From positions 284,033-348,032 of the forward strand of contig CAWINT010000007.1 of NCBI GenBank assembly GCA_963837515.1: DNA of 64,000 bases, written 5' to 3'. This document shows positions 56,822 to 63,243 of this stretch, piece by piece (position 1 is the stretch's first letter; every line of letters starts with the position of its first letter). The notes under the pieces were generated by a model that was given only the letters and a program-made list of their open reading frames with translations, made no database searches and was not told the origin of the DNA. This stretch comes from RYN-230 sp963837515. GTDB taxonomy: Bacteria; Actinomycetota; Actinomycetes; Streptosporangiales; Streptosporangiaceae. The translations under genes and the position numbers were made by a program.

Positions 56822-58311
56822 GTGATCCCACTCGGTGCGTACGTCCGGATCTCGGACGACGACAAGGACGAGAACGGCCAGCTCAGCCGCGAGGGGGTGA
56901 AGACCCAGGAGAAGGACATCCGGAAGCTGTCCGACGACCTGAGCGCCTCGCTGGGAACGCAGATCGTCATTGCCCGAGTTTATGACGACAACGACATAAC
57001 CGCCGCCGACGAGCATGTGACACGCCCGGACTTCGAGGAGATGCTCCAGGACCTTGAGGCCGGGGTGATCCAGGGTTTCCTCTTCTACCATGCCGACCGG
57101 GTGGCCCGGCTGGAGCTGGACGCCGCCCGGGTGACCCGGATCTTCCGGATGAACCCCCGCTACATCGGGCGCAGCGTCATGGGCGGCACAGACCTGTCCA
57201 CCGACGAGGGCCGGGCCATGTTCGTGGTCCAGGCCGTCATGGGCGGTATGGAGGTCTCAGCGACCCGCAGGCGCGTCACCCGGCGCAACAGGTCCGCCGC
57301 CGAGCAGGGCAAGAACCATGGGGGCAAGCGCGCGTTCGGCTGGGAGCCCGACCGCAAGACCCTGCGCCCGGCCGAGGCTGAGCTGCTGGCCCAGGCGATC
57401 AGGGACGTGCCCAAGGGCAAGACGGTCGGCACCGTGCGCCGCGAGTGGATCGACGCCGGGGTGACGGCCACGGCCAGGGCAAAGGGCCACTGCGCGACCA
57501 CACGGTCCTCACGAGGCTGATCAACCCCCGGGTGTGCGGCTACCGGATCTACCTGTCGGCCCAGGACCGGCGGGAGGCGAAGAACCTCTGGCTGCCAGAC
57601 CACGTCCTGTACGTGGACGGCCAGCCCGTCATAGGCGACTGGCAGCCCGTCGTCACACCAGCGGAGTGGAAGGCGTGCGTGGCCACCCTGGAAGAGCGCC
57701 GGACCAGGCGGCGCGAGCACGAGTTCTCACGGCTGCACGCGAGGTACCTGCTGAGCGGCATCGCCCGGTGCGGGGAGTGTGGCACCAGGCTCTACGGCAA
57801 GACCCAGACGGGCGACACGATCCACCGGTATGTCTGCGTCACGCGTGAGGGCGGCTGCGGCGGCATTAAGCGCGCCGGGCCAGCCCTGGACAAGCTCGTG
57901 GAAGCCTTGTTCCTGGAGGCCGTCCGCCGTCAGCTCGGGCCGGTTGAGCACGACGACATCGACGACACGGTCTATGACGCCCGGATCGCGGAGCTGCGCC
58001 AGGAGATCAGGGAGGTCATGGAGCGGCGCAAGCCGGGCCACCCGAAGAGGATCAGCACGTCGGCCGCCATGGACCTCGTGGCCGCGATGGAAGACGAGAT
58101 AGCCGACCTGACCTACCAGGCCCGAGCGCTGACGGCGGCGAAGGTCAAGCGGCAGGCGGACGCCCCGTCGCTGCTGGACGAGTGGAAGTCCTACACCATC
58201 GACATGCGGCGGGAGAGGCTACGCCGCGACATCAGAGCCGTGGTCGTCAACAAGACCCGCCGTGGTGCCCGGTTCGACCCGGGGTGCATCGAGATCGACT
58301 GGACCGCCTGA
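56822..58311 (+). pseudogene. Large serine recombinase (integrase), frame broken at 57481-57487
   Basis: Together ~496 codons. The catalytic domain reads AYVRISDDDKDENG with Ser11, then TRPDFEEMLQDLEAG, FYHADRVARLELDAA and MGGMEVSATRRRV. Frame one ends at 57520; the continuation PLRDHTVLTRLINPRVCGY is in the -1 frame. The recombinase zinc ribbon follows (YLLSGIARCGECGTRLYG and CVTREGGCGG), and the coiled-coil end reaches 58311. The switch sits exactly at A_AAG_GGC, a canonical -1 slippery heptamer that would join AKG to PLRD. A single lost base in GGGCCC would look the same. I use the GTG at 56822 (GGAG five bases before); GTG 56804 and ATG 56771 are in frame. Confidence 0.85.
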
Positions 58312-58434
58312 CTTTAGGCCCCATAACCGGCGCGTCTCAGCGTTCCACGACTCCGGCCTCTGGGGCATCTTCGCCAGCTCGCGCGCAATCCAGTCGTCGG
58401 CTGACATCGGGTTCTTAGATAACGGCTCGTCCAT
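58219..58434 (-). CDS. Possible small phage-type ORF
   Basis: A minus-strand ORF of 71 residues from ATG 58434. The part SADDWIARELAKMPQRPESW resembles short proteins found near integrases in actinophages (D-D-W-I-A-R-E-L-A pattern). The last third overlaps the recombinase end on the other strand, so the true stop may be different. A one-base shift would end it sooner, around 58314. Unknown function, low certainty. Confidence 0.35.
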   Translation of the reverse strand: MDEPLSKNPMSADDWIARELAKMPQRPESWNAETRRLWGLKSGGPVDLDAPRVEPGTTAGLVDDHGSDVAA

Positions 58435-58618
58435 GCCGGGAGGGTAACCCGGCCGCAACGGCCAGGGACGTTTGCCAGGTCCCGTCGTTCAGCCGAAGCC
58501 ATCAGCTAGCGACGCCATGCCAGACGCCACCCAGCGGGCATGCGTTGTATGTGTGTAAAGGTGCAGCCTCCTAGAGCCAGGCTTGCCTGGGCCTGACCAG
58601 GCAGGTAACGTGTCCGGC

Positions 58619-58897
58619 ATGGACACCCCACGCGACATCACCCTGAACTGCACGACCGGAGATCCGGACTCGTACTTCCCCGAGTTTCGCGGTCCCGGTG
58701 CCCGGGAGCGGGCGCGCGAGCTGGCGAGGACGCTGTGCGACGGCTGCCCCCGCATCTTCGCCTGCCGGGCCCAGGCGCTGGCCGAAGAGATCGGCCTGGG
58801 CACGAGGGCTATCCGGCACAACGGCATCCGTGGCGGCCTGTCCCCGGCCGACCGGGTCGAGATCAGGGACACCCGGCGCGCACGCCGGGCCGCCTGA
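58619..58897 (+). CDS. Phage-type WhiB-like protein
   Basis: A 92-residue Wbl-like protein. One early Cys (NCTTGDPDSYF), then CDGCPRIFACR gives the C-x2-C-x5-C triplet, and GIRGGLSPADR takes the place of the G-V-W-G-G turn with Arg instead of Trp. The tail RDTRRARRAA is basic. Phage Wbl proteins can replace or antagonise host WhiB. Loss of the turn Trp is unusual. The ATG lacks a strong ribosome site. Confidence 0.8.
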   Translation: MDTPRDITLNCTTGDPDSYFPEFRGPGARERARELARTLCDGCPRIFACRAQALAEEIGLGTRAIRHNGIRGGLSPADRVEIRDTRRARRAA

Positions 58898-58909
58898 CCA
58901 GGCCGCAGC

Positions 58910-59704
58910 ATGCTCTCACGGGTAGTTGCCGGGCTGGCGATCCTCGCTGTCGCTGTAGTCAGCGCTGTCGTGTCCTACCAGCACATAGAGGACTTGTCGC
59001 TGAGCCTGCACCAGACTCTCCTGGCGGCCCGGTTGATGCCGGTCGGCATCGACGGCCTGATCACGGTCGGTAGCGTCGTCCTACTTCAGGACGGCAAGCT
59101 CGGCTGGCTCGCGATCGTGCCGGGCGTAGCCATCAGCCTGTTCGCCAACATCGAGTCGGGCATCCGGTACGGGGCGCTGGCAGCCGTATGGGCGGGCATC
59201 CCGGCCGTGTCGTTCGCCATCGCCTGCTTCGTTCTTGAGCGCTGGCTCACGCAGCAGGCACGCCTGGCGGGTACACCACGGGGGGTAACGGAAACCGACA
59301 CAGTGGCAGCCACGGAGAGTGAGACTGCGTCTGCGTCTGAGTCCGCGCCCGGGGACGCTCCCGAGAGCGCACCCGAGAGCGCACCCGAGGGTGCTTCCGA
59401 GACAGCGGCAGCCCCGAACCAGAAGCGCTCCCGGGTGACACCGCAGGATGCCGAGATCGCGTTCGCGAGCATGCTCTCCGAGTGCAGGGTCCCGTCGCTC
59501 AGGCGCATCCGGCGCGAGCTGCCGGTCGGCCAGGACCGGGCTAAGGCGCTCCGGGCGCACCTGACCGCACGTGTGGCCGCGCGTACGGGCGCACCTTCGG
59601 CGCACCCGTGGCCGCGCCTGCGGACGAGCAGGCGCGCGTGCCCGCGCCCACAAGTGTGTAGCGCCATTGCTTCTGTGTACCTAGTCAGGAGGGGCCAGGG
59701 TTGA
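58910..59704 (+). CDS. DUF2637 membrane protein with C-terminal winged-helix-like part
   Basis: A 264-residue protein. The DUF2637 part has four TM segments: VVAGLAILAVAVVSAVVSYQH, LLAARLMPVGIDGLITVGSVVL, LAIVPGVAISLFANIESG and AGIPAVSFAIACFVLERWL. A Ser/Glu/Ala/Pro linker with repeats of APES follows (about 59330-59400), then DAEIAFASMLSECRVPSLRRIRRELPVG, a helix-turn-helix-like end. Such proteins occur in actinobacterial plasmids (transfer/spread) and phages. Its stop is followed by the start of the next small gene within 60 nt. Confidence 0.82.
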   Translation: MLSRVVAGLAILAVAVVSAVVSYQHIEDLSLSLHQTLLAARLMPVGIDGLITVGSVVLLQDGKLGWLAIVPGVAISLFANIESGIRYGALAAVWAGIPAVSFAIACFVLERWLTQQARLAGTPRGVTETDTVAATESETASASESAPGDAPESAPESAPEGASETAAAPNQKRSRVTPQDAEIAFASMLSECRVPSLRRIRRELPVGQDRAKALRAHLTARVAARTGAPSAHPWPRLRTSRRACPRPQVCSAIASVYLVRRGQG

Positions 59705-59762
59705 CCAGGTGTAGCCAGGCTAGTAGGCTTCTGACCAACGAGATCGCAGGTTGGAGGGCCAC

Positions 59763-60112
59763 ATGGCGACGATGACGGCAGACACGAAGCCCCGGGCGGG
59801 CGGCACTGTCCTGCCCCACCTGACCGCACGCCAGCGCGAAGAGACCCTGTTCCGCATCGACCACCCCGGGCAGCCTTTGCCGCCGCCCAGTGAGTACCAG
59901 GAGGACATCGAGACCGCTGCCGCGTTCCAGTACACGGTGGCCTGTGTTCAGGACAACCACCGTGGCTGCACGGCTACATCGCGCCCGAGCTGCTCGGCCA
60001 GGCCAAGCCGTGCCTGTGCGCCTGCCACACCGAAGAGGGAGCGCCCGAGGGCGGGGAGTACGAGGCCGGGGTGTTCGCTCAGGCCGCCGCCGACGTCCTC
60101 ATGTACGCCTGA
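59763..60112 (+). pseudogene. Small phage-type protein, frame broken near 59965
   Basis: The ATG at 59763 has GGAGG six bases upstream. The first ~68 residues include LPHLTARQREETLFRIDHPG. From about 59966 the sensible protein continues in the -1 frame, YIAPELLGQAKPCLCACHTEE and so on, to a stop at 60110-60112 that overlaps the next start (TGATG). In the first frame the text becomes Arg/Pro-rich. One base is missing near CCGTGGCTGC. Function unknown; it has several Cys after the break. Confidence 0.6.
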
Positions 60113-60351
60113 TGGGGGGCAAAGTGACGGCGTTCCTCGTGTTCCTCGGGTCGCTCACGGTCGTGTCGTTCGCGATCGAGCCGATCGCCAAGCGTCGGCC
60201 GATCCGGGTCAAGGTCTGGCGGGCGGGTCACCGCCTCGCCAGCCGCAAGTACCGGGCCGCCGTGATCGAGGACATGGTCCGGCACGAGCGCCTGCTGATC
60301 GACTACGAGTGGGCCGAGCTGGGACAGAAGCACTGCAAGGAGGGACAGTGA
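60112..60351 (+). CDS. Small single-TM protein of the element
   Basis: A 79-residue protein with one N-terminal hydrophobic helix (VTAFLVFLGSLTVVSFAI) and a basic, Arg-rich soluble part (KRRPIRVKVWRAGHRLASRK). It overlaps the preceding stop by one base and the next gene by four (GTGA). The GTG at 60124 is another possible start. Function unknown. Confidence 0.6.
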   Translation: MGGKVTAFLVFLGSLTVVSFAIEPIAKRRPIRVKVWRAGHRLASRKYRAAVIEDMVRHERLLIDYEWAELGQKHCKEGQ

Positions 60352-60575
60352 CCGTCATGGAGCTGAGCCGGACGACGATCGCGGCGAAGATCGAGGCGGC
60401 CGACAGGCGCGCGTTCTGGGCCATGCTCCAGACGTTTCCCACCTCCGACCTCGTGTGGGTCGTGGACCGGGCGATGACCGTCGCGTACAGCACGAACCCG
60501 CCCCAGCCGACGCGTCTGGCCGCCTACCGTGCGGCGCTCAGCACCCTGAACCGGCGCACCCGGGCGACCACCTGA
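60348..60575 (+). CDS. Small hypothetical protein of the element
   Basis: A 75-residue protein, GTG start after AAGGAGGG, overlapping the previous stop. It contains DRRAFWAMLQTFPTSDLVWVVDRAM and ends RRTRATT. No recognised domain. It belongs to a coupled row of small phage-type genes. Confidence 0.6.
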   Translation: MTVMELSRTTIAAKIEAADRRAFWAMLQTFPTSDLVWVVDRAMTVAYSTNPPQPTRLAAYRAALSTLNRRTRATT

Positions 60576-60633
60576 CCATCCGGCACCAACCCAATGACGG
60601 CGGCACAGGGCCGCTCAACAACCTGGAGGAATC

Positions 60634-61114
60634 ATGAACATCTCTCGCACGAACATCGAGGCCGAGCTGCGCCGCCACGTCGCGGAGGGCAACCTCGTGA
60701 GCTGGGTCAAGGGCTGCCAGCCCGGCCGCCGTTCCGACCCGATGTACACCGTGACCACGGTCGGCGGCGAGGTCCTGCGCCTCGCGACCCTCTTCGAGAT
60801 CCGCGCGCTCGTCGTGGGCCTGAACAGCTTCGAGCTGGCCCAGCACCGCCGGGAGATGGCCGAGGCCGTCTGGATCGAGCAGGAGGCGGCAGCGCGGGAA
60901 GAGCGCCTGGCGCAGCAGCGGGAGCTGTTCGCCCTCGCGATCCACACCGTGGAGTGCCCGTCGTGCGCCTCGGGCGTGGGGGAGCGCTGCACGGTCAAGA
61001 GCCCAACCCGTACGCGGCCCACCCGCACCGCTCGCGGATGGAACGGCCAGCGCCGTCCAGGTGGCGGCCACGACCGAGGGCGCGCGGGACGAGCTGGAGC
61101 CCGTCGCTGCCTGA
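60634..61114 (+). pseudogene. Zinc-finger phage protein, C-terminus frame-shifted twice
   Basis: ATG after GGAGGAATC. The first ~125 residues are clean (NIEAELRRHVAEGNLVSW, a helical region, then CPSCASGVGERC, a Cys motif typical of phage proteins ending in NPYAAHPHR). The expected NPYAAHPHRSRMER lies in the -1 frame from about 61005, and SAVQVAATTEGARDELEP in the next -1 frame from about 61049, ending at 61114. In the original frame the sequence becomes Arg/Gly-rich. Two single-base losses explain it. Confidence 0.65.
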
Positions 61115-61126
61115 CCTGTAGGCCCC

Positions 61127-61168
61127 GAGCCCGTCCCGGTACCGCTAGCTGCATGCCGGGACGGGCTC
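61127..61168 (+). terminator. Strong hairpin after the zinc-finger gene
   Basis: Perfect 13-bp stem (GAGCCCGTCCCGG at 61127-61139 with CCGGGACGGGCTC at 61156-61168; loop of 16), 12 nt after the likely stop at 61114. Probable terminator of the small-gene operon. Confidence 0.7.
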
Positions 61169-61240
61169 AGGTCTTCGTGGACACTCTCCACAGATGCCAC
61201 ATCTTTTCCCTGACCTGCATGTACGTGGTATCGTAGCCGT

Positions 61241-61848
61241 ATGAAAAAGTTACCATTCAAGGCCGGGCAGCAGATCTGGGAGTGGACCATCATCGACCCC
61301 GACCGGTGGAAGCCACGCCGGAAAGGATCACGTCGAGATCGGGCCGCCCTCTGCCGATCTCGTGCGGAATCGAGAAGATCATCAACTGGGACGCTCTGTG
61401 TTCCGGTGCCACCAGATCCTGTGGGCACTATCACCGTGCAGAATTGTCCGCCCGGATGCGGACTCACGGACTGTCCGAGCACCCGCTGTATGACACCTGG
61501 CACAGCATGATCGCCCGCTGCCACAATCCCGAGCACAAAAGCTACCCGGGCTACGGCGGCCGGGGCATCACGGTCTGCCAGGAGTGGCGCGATGACCTCC
61601 GGGCGTTCATCGAGTACGGCGAGAGCTGGAGCACTTCGGGGAGCCCGGGTACACGCTGGACCGGATCGACAACAGCAAGGGCTACGAGCCGGGCAACGTC
61701 AAGTTCTCGACCCTGTCGACCAGGCCGGAACAAGCGGAACAATGTGGTCACGGCCGACGATGTCCGTGACTATGCGGCGTGGCTGATTATGCGGCGTGAT
61801 CGTGGCCTGCGCGCTGTTCTGGCTGGTGGTGGCGGTCGTGGCGGGTGA
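61241..61848 (+). pseudogene. HNH/AP2-type endonuclease remnant with several frame breaks
   Basis: The start MKKLPFKAGQQIWEW is in one frame. Then SCGIEKIINWDAL and SCGHYHRAEL, followed by YDTWHSMIARCHNPEHKSY, YGGRGITVCQEWRD, are in the -1 frame. EHFGEPGYTLDRIDNSKGYEPGN continues in the next -1 frame, and RNKRNNVVTADDVRDYAAW returns to the second. These segments in order match the phage HNH/AP2 family (W-x2-M-I-x-R-C...Y-G-G-R-G-I...L-D-R-I-D-N...Y-E-P-x-N). Breaks are near 61370, 61629 and 61725. The inverted repeat begins inside its 3' end. Confidence 0.7.
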
Positions 61849-61905
61849 AGGCGCCGCATAATCAGCCACGCCGCATAGTCGCAGTTATGCGGAAATCCGC
61901 ATAAC
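61768..61905. repeat. Perfect 29-bp inverted repeat plus hairpin built of six ATGCGG motifs
   Basis: Arms at 61768-61796 and 61852-61880 are exact reverse complements (29 of 29) around a 55-nt spacer. Immediately after lies a second hairpin, GTTATGCGG (61884-61892), loop AAAT, CCGCATAAC (61897-61905). ATGCGG occurs at 61772, 61789 and 61887, and its complement at 61854, 61871 and 61897. It may be a replication, transfer or regulator site; the array is too regular for a simple terminator. Confidence 0.85.
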
Positions 61906-61911
61906 AGGGGG

Positions 61912-62061
61912 ATGCGCCGTCTGTGGCGTACGGGCGACTACGACAAGCAGGAACTAGCTGACCGGTGGAACATCACGTGGGCCACCGCCCACGACATCGT
62001 CAACTGGAATAGCTGGCGGGATGTTCGCCCGAAGCGCAGCGTGCTCATCCGCAGCGATTGA
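61912..62061 (+). CDS. Small helix-turn-helix protein
   Basis: A 49-residue ORF, ATG 61912 with AGGGGG just upstream, stop 62059-62061. The sequence GDYDKQELADRWNITWATAH and NSWRDVRP has the spacing of the tail HTH seen in phage HNH proteins (Y-x-Q-x-E-L-A-x-x-x-x-V-S-x-x-T). It could be a stand-alone DNA-binding protein or the displaced end of the nuclease. It lies right after the ATGCGG array, which could be its operator. Confidence 0.55.
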   Translation: MRRLWRTGDYDKQELADRWNITWATAHDIVNWNSWRDVRPKRSVLIRSD

Positions 62062-62106
62062 CCCGCCTCGCTAGCCCCACCAGGCTCCCAGCCCACACAG
62101 TGACAG

Positions 62107-62128
62107 GCCCCCGGGTTCGCCCGGGGGC
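62107..62128 (+). terminator. Terminator with TTCG tetraloop
   Basis: Stem GCCCCCGGG (62107-62115), loop TTCG, CCCGGGGGC (62120-62128), followed by TTCGCTGT. It ends the plus-strand transcript through the small HTH gene. Confidence 0.8.
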
Positions 62129-62259
62129 TTCGCTGTAATACACACATTCCACGATGGCTCGCGGGGAACAGACGACCGGGCCAACGGCGCTAGACTTGAG
62201 AAGTCGCGCTGGCATCGTGACATCCTTGGGTAGACAGATTCGCTGCACCTCTCCGCACT

Positions 62260-62295
62260 CGGCCCCGCCCGGCAGATCTCCACCGGACGGGGCCG
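62260..62295 (-). terminator. Hairpin downstream of the minus-strand mini-operon
   Basis: CGGCCCCG (62260-62267) pairs with CGGGGCCG (62288-62295) with a further CCGG/CCGG inner pair. It lies about 90 nt beyond the stop of the 40-aa Cys protein. The 62129-62385 stretch otherwise shows no gene. Confidence 0.5.
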
Positions 62296-62385
62296 TGTGA
62301 TTGGTGGGGGAGCAGGGATCACGAGTCAGCCGGTCTGTCGCGGCCCCATGGCACCACAGGCCCGGACGGGGCCCTGCCCAGAGCC

Positions 62386-62508
62386 CTAGCATAACGCGAA
62401 CACGCCACGGGGCCGGACGTTCGGGTGGGCTGCGTGGTCGGCCAGTAACGACGTCTCGGGGCGGACCCCGATGAGCTTGTGGCAGACCCCGCACTCGGCG
62501 CAGTCCAT
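62386..62508 (-). CDS. Small Cys-rich protein of the element
   Basis: A 40-residue ORF from ATG 62508 (GTG 62514 also in frame), stop 62386. It has MDCAECGVCHKLIG, three Cys and a His in the first eleven residues, and a C-terminal Cys, resembling tiny phage zinc proteins. It is third in a minus-strand row behind the RHH and 107-aa genes, about 43 nt after the latter. Confidence 0.5.
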   Translation of the reverse strand: MDCAECGVCHKLIGVRPETSLLADHAAHPNVRPRGVFALC

Positions 62509-62550
62509 GAGCACCGGTTTGCCGATCGGCTTGGGCAGGGTGACGTTTGA

Positions 62551-62874
62551 TTACGCGGCATCTGTGACCTCCAGAATCTCGGTAGCGAGGACCTTGCGAT
62601 CGTCGTCACATTTGGAGCCGATCCATACGGAGAACGTCCGCAGTCCGGGCAGCTCGGATAACTCGGCCACCGAATGGGCTACGCGCCCGGCGTACTTCGC
62701 GGGGATCTTGCCCTGATGGACGGCGTGGCAGTAGAGGGCCAGGGTCAGCGCCTCCTCCGCGTGCTGGGCGCGGACGGTGTACTCCGTGGGCTCCCGTTCG
62801 ATCCAGCCACCGGTCGGCCGTAACCTCCGGAGGGGAGCGTCAGGGCTGGGGGTCTTCGACTTCGCGGCTGGCAT
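62551..62874 (-). CDS. 107-aa hypothetical protein
   Basis: Begins directly at the RHH stop (TAGATG). It has a basic Pro-rich start (AAKSKTPSPDAPLRRLRP), a middle VRAQHAEEALTLALYCHAVHQ, and VWIGSKCDDDRKVLATEIL near the end. No domain recognised. Direct coupling to a ribbon-helix-helix protein suggests shared regulation; a toxin-antitoxin relation is possible but not shown. Confidence 0.7.
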   Translation of the reverse strand: MPAAKSKTPSPDAPLRRLRPTGGWIEREPTEYTVRAQHAEEALTLALYCHAVHQGKIPAKYAGRVAHSVAELSELPGLRTFSVWIGSKCDDDRKVLATEILEVTDAA

Positions 62875-63018
62875 CTACTTGCCTGCCTGCCGGTCGAGGA
62901 ACTGGCGGATCGCCATCCGGATCAGCGCGCTGCGGCTGATGTCCCCGTATGCGGGGCGCAGGGCTTCGAGTTGCTCGATGACGTCGTGGTCCATCCATAA
63001 CTGGATCGTGCGGTCCAC
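62875..63018 (-). CDS. Ribbon-helix-helix (CopG/Arc-type) DNA-binding protein
   Basis: A 47-residue protein with GTG at 63018 and a perfect ribosome site (AGGAGG, six-base spacing). The sequence has a beta-strand RTIQLWMD, helix VIEQLEALR, then SRSALIRMAIRQFLDRQ, the exact RHH pattern. It is too short for other domains and probably represses its own operon. The AT-rich 30 nt upstream of the ribosome site (63030-63060) should contain the promoter. Confidence 0.8.
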   Translation of the reverse strand: MDRTIQLWMDHDVIEQLEALRPAYGDISRSALIRMAIRQFLDRQAGK

Positions 63019-63243
63019 TACCTACCTCCTAGACGTTACTGGTAGTCATAGTTTATCGAACAAAGGTGTCCATGTGGTGTGGCGGGAGCTGGACAGTGGT
63101 GTTGACGTCCGACGCCCGGGGCGAGGTCCTGAGGTGGCACACCGTGTGAAGCCAGGCGAACGCGGAGAGTTGACAGACGCCAAGATGAGCCGGGCCCTGG
63201 CCGCTAGACTTGATGGTTAGAAGAAGTGTTCAAAGGATGCACG

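Noticed and set aside
58312..58618. Possible tRNA or attachment site after the recombinase
   Set aside because: No cloverleaf or TTCRANYC-like T-arm could be built, and the insertion is explained by the permease break at the other side.
62045..62494. Minus-strand ORF of 149 codons near the mini-operon
   Set aside because: Crosses a terminator hairpin and the 40-aa Cys gene in another frame; no motif.
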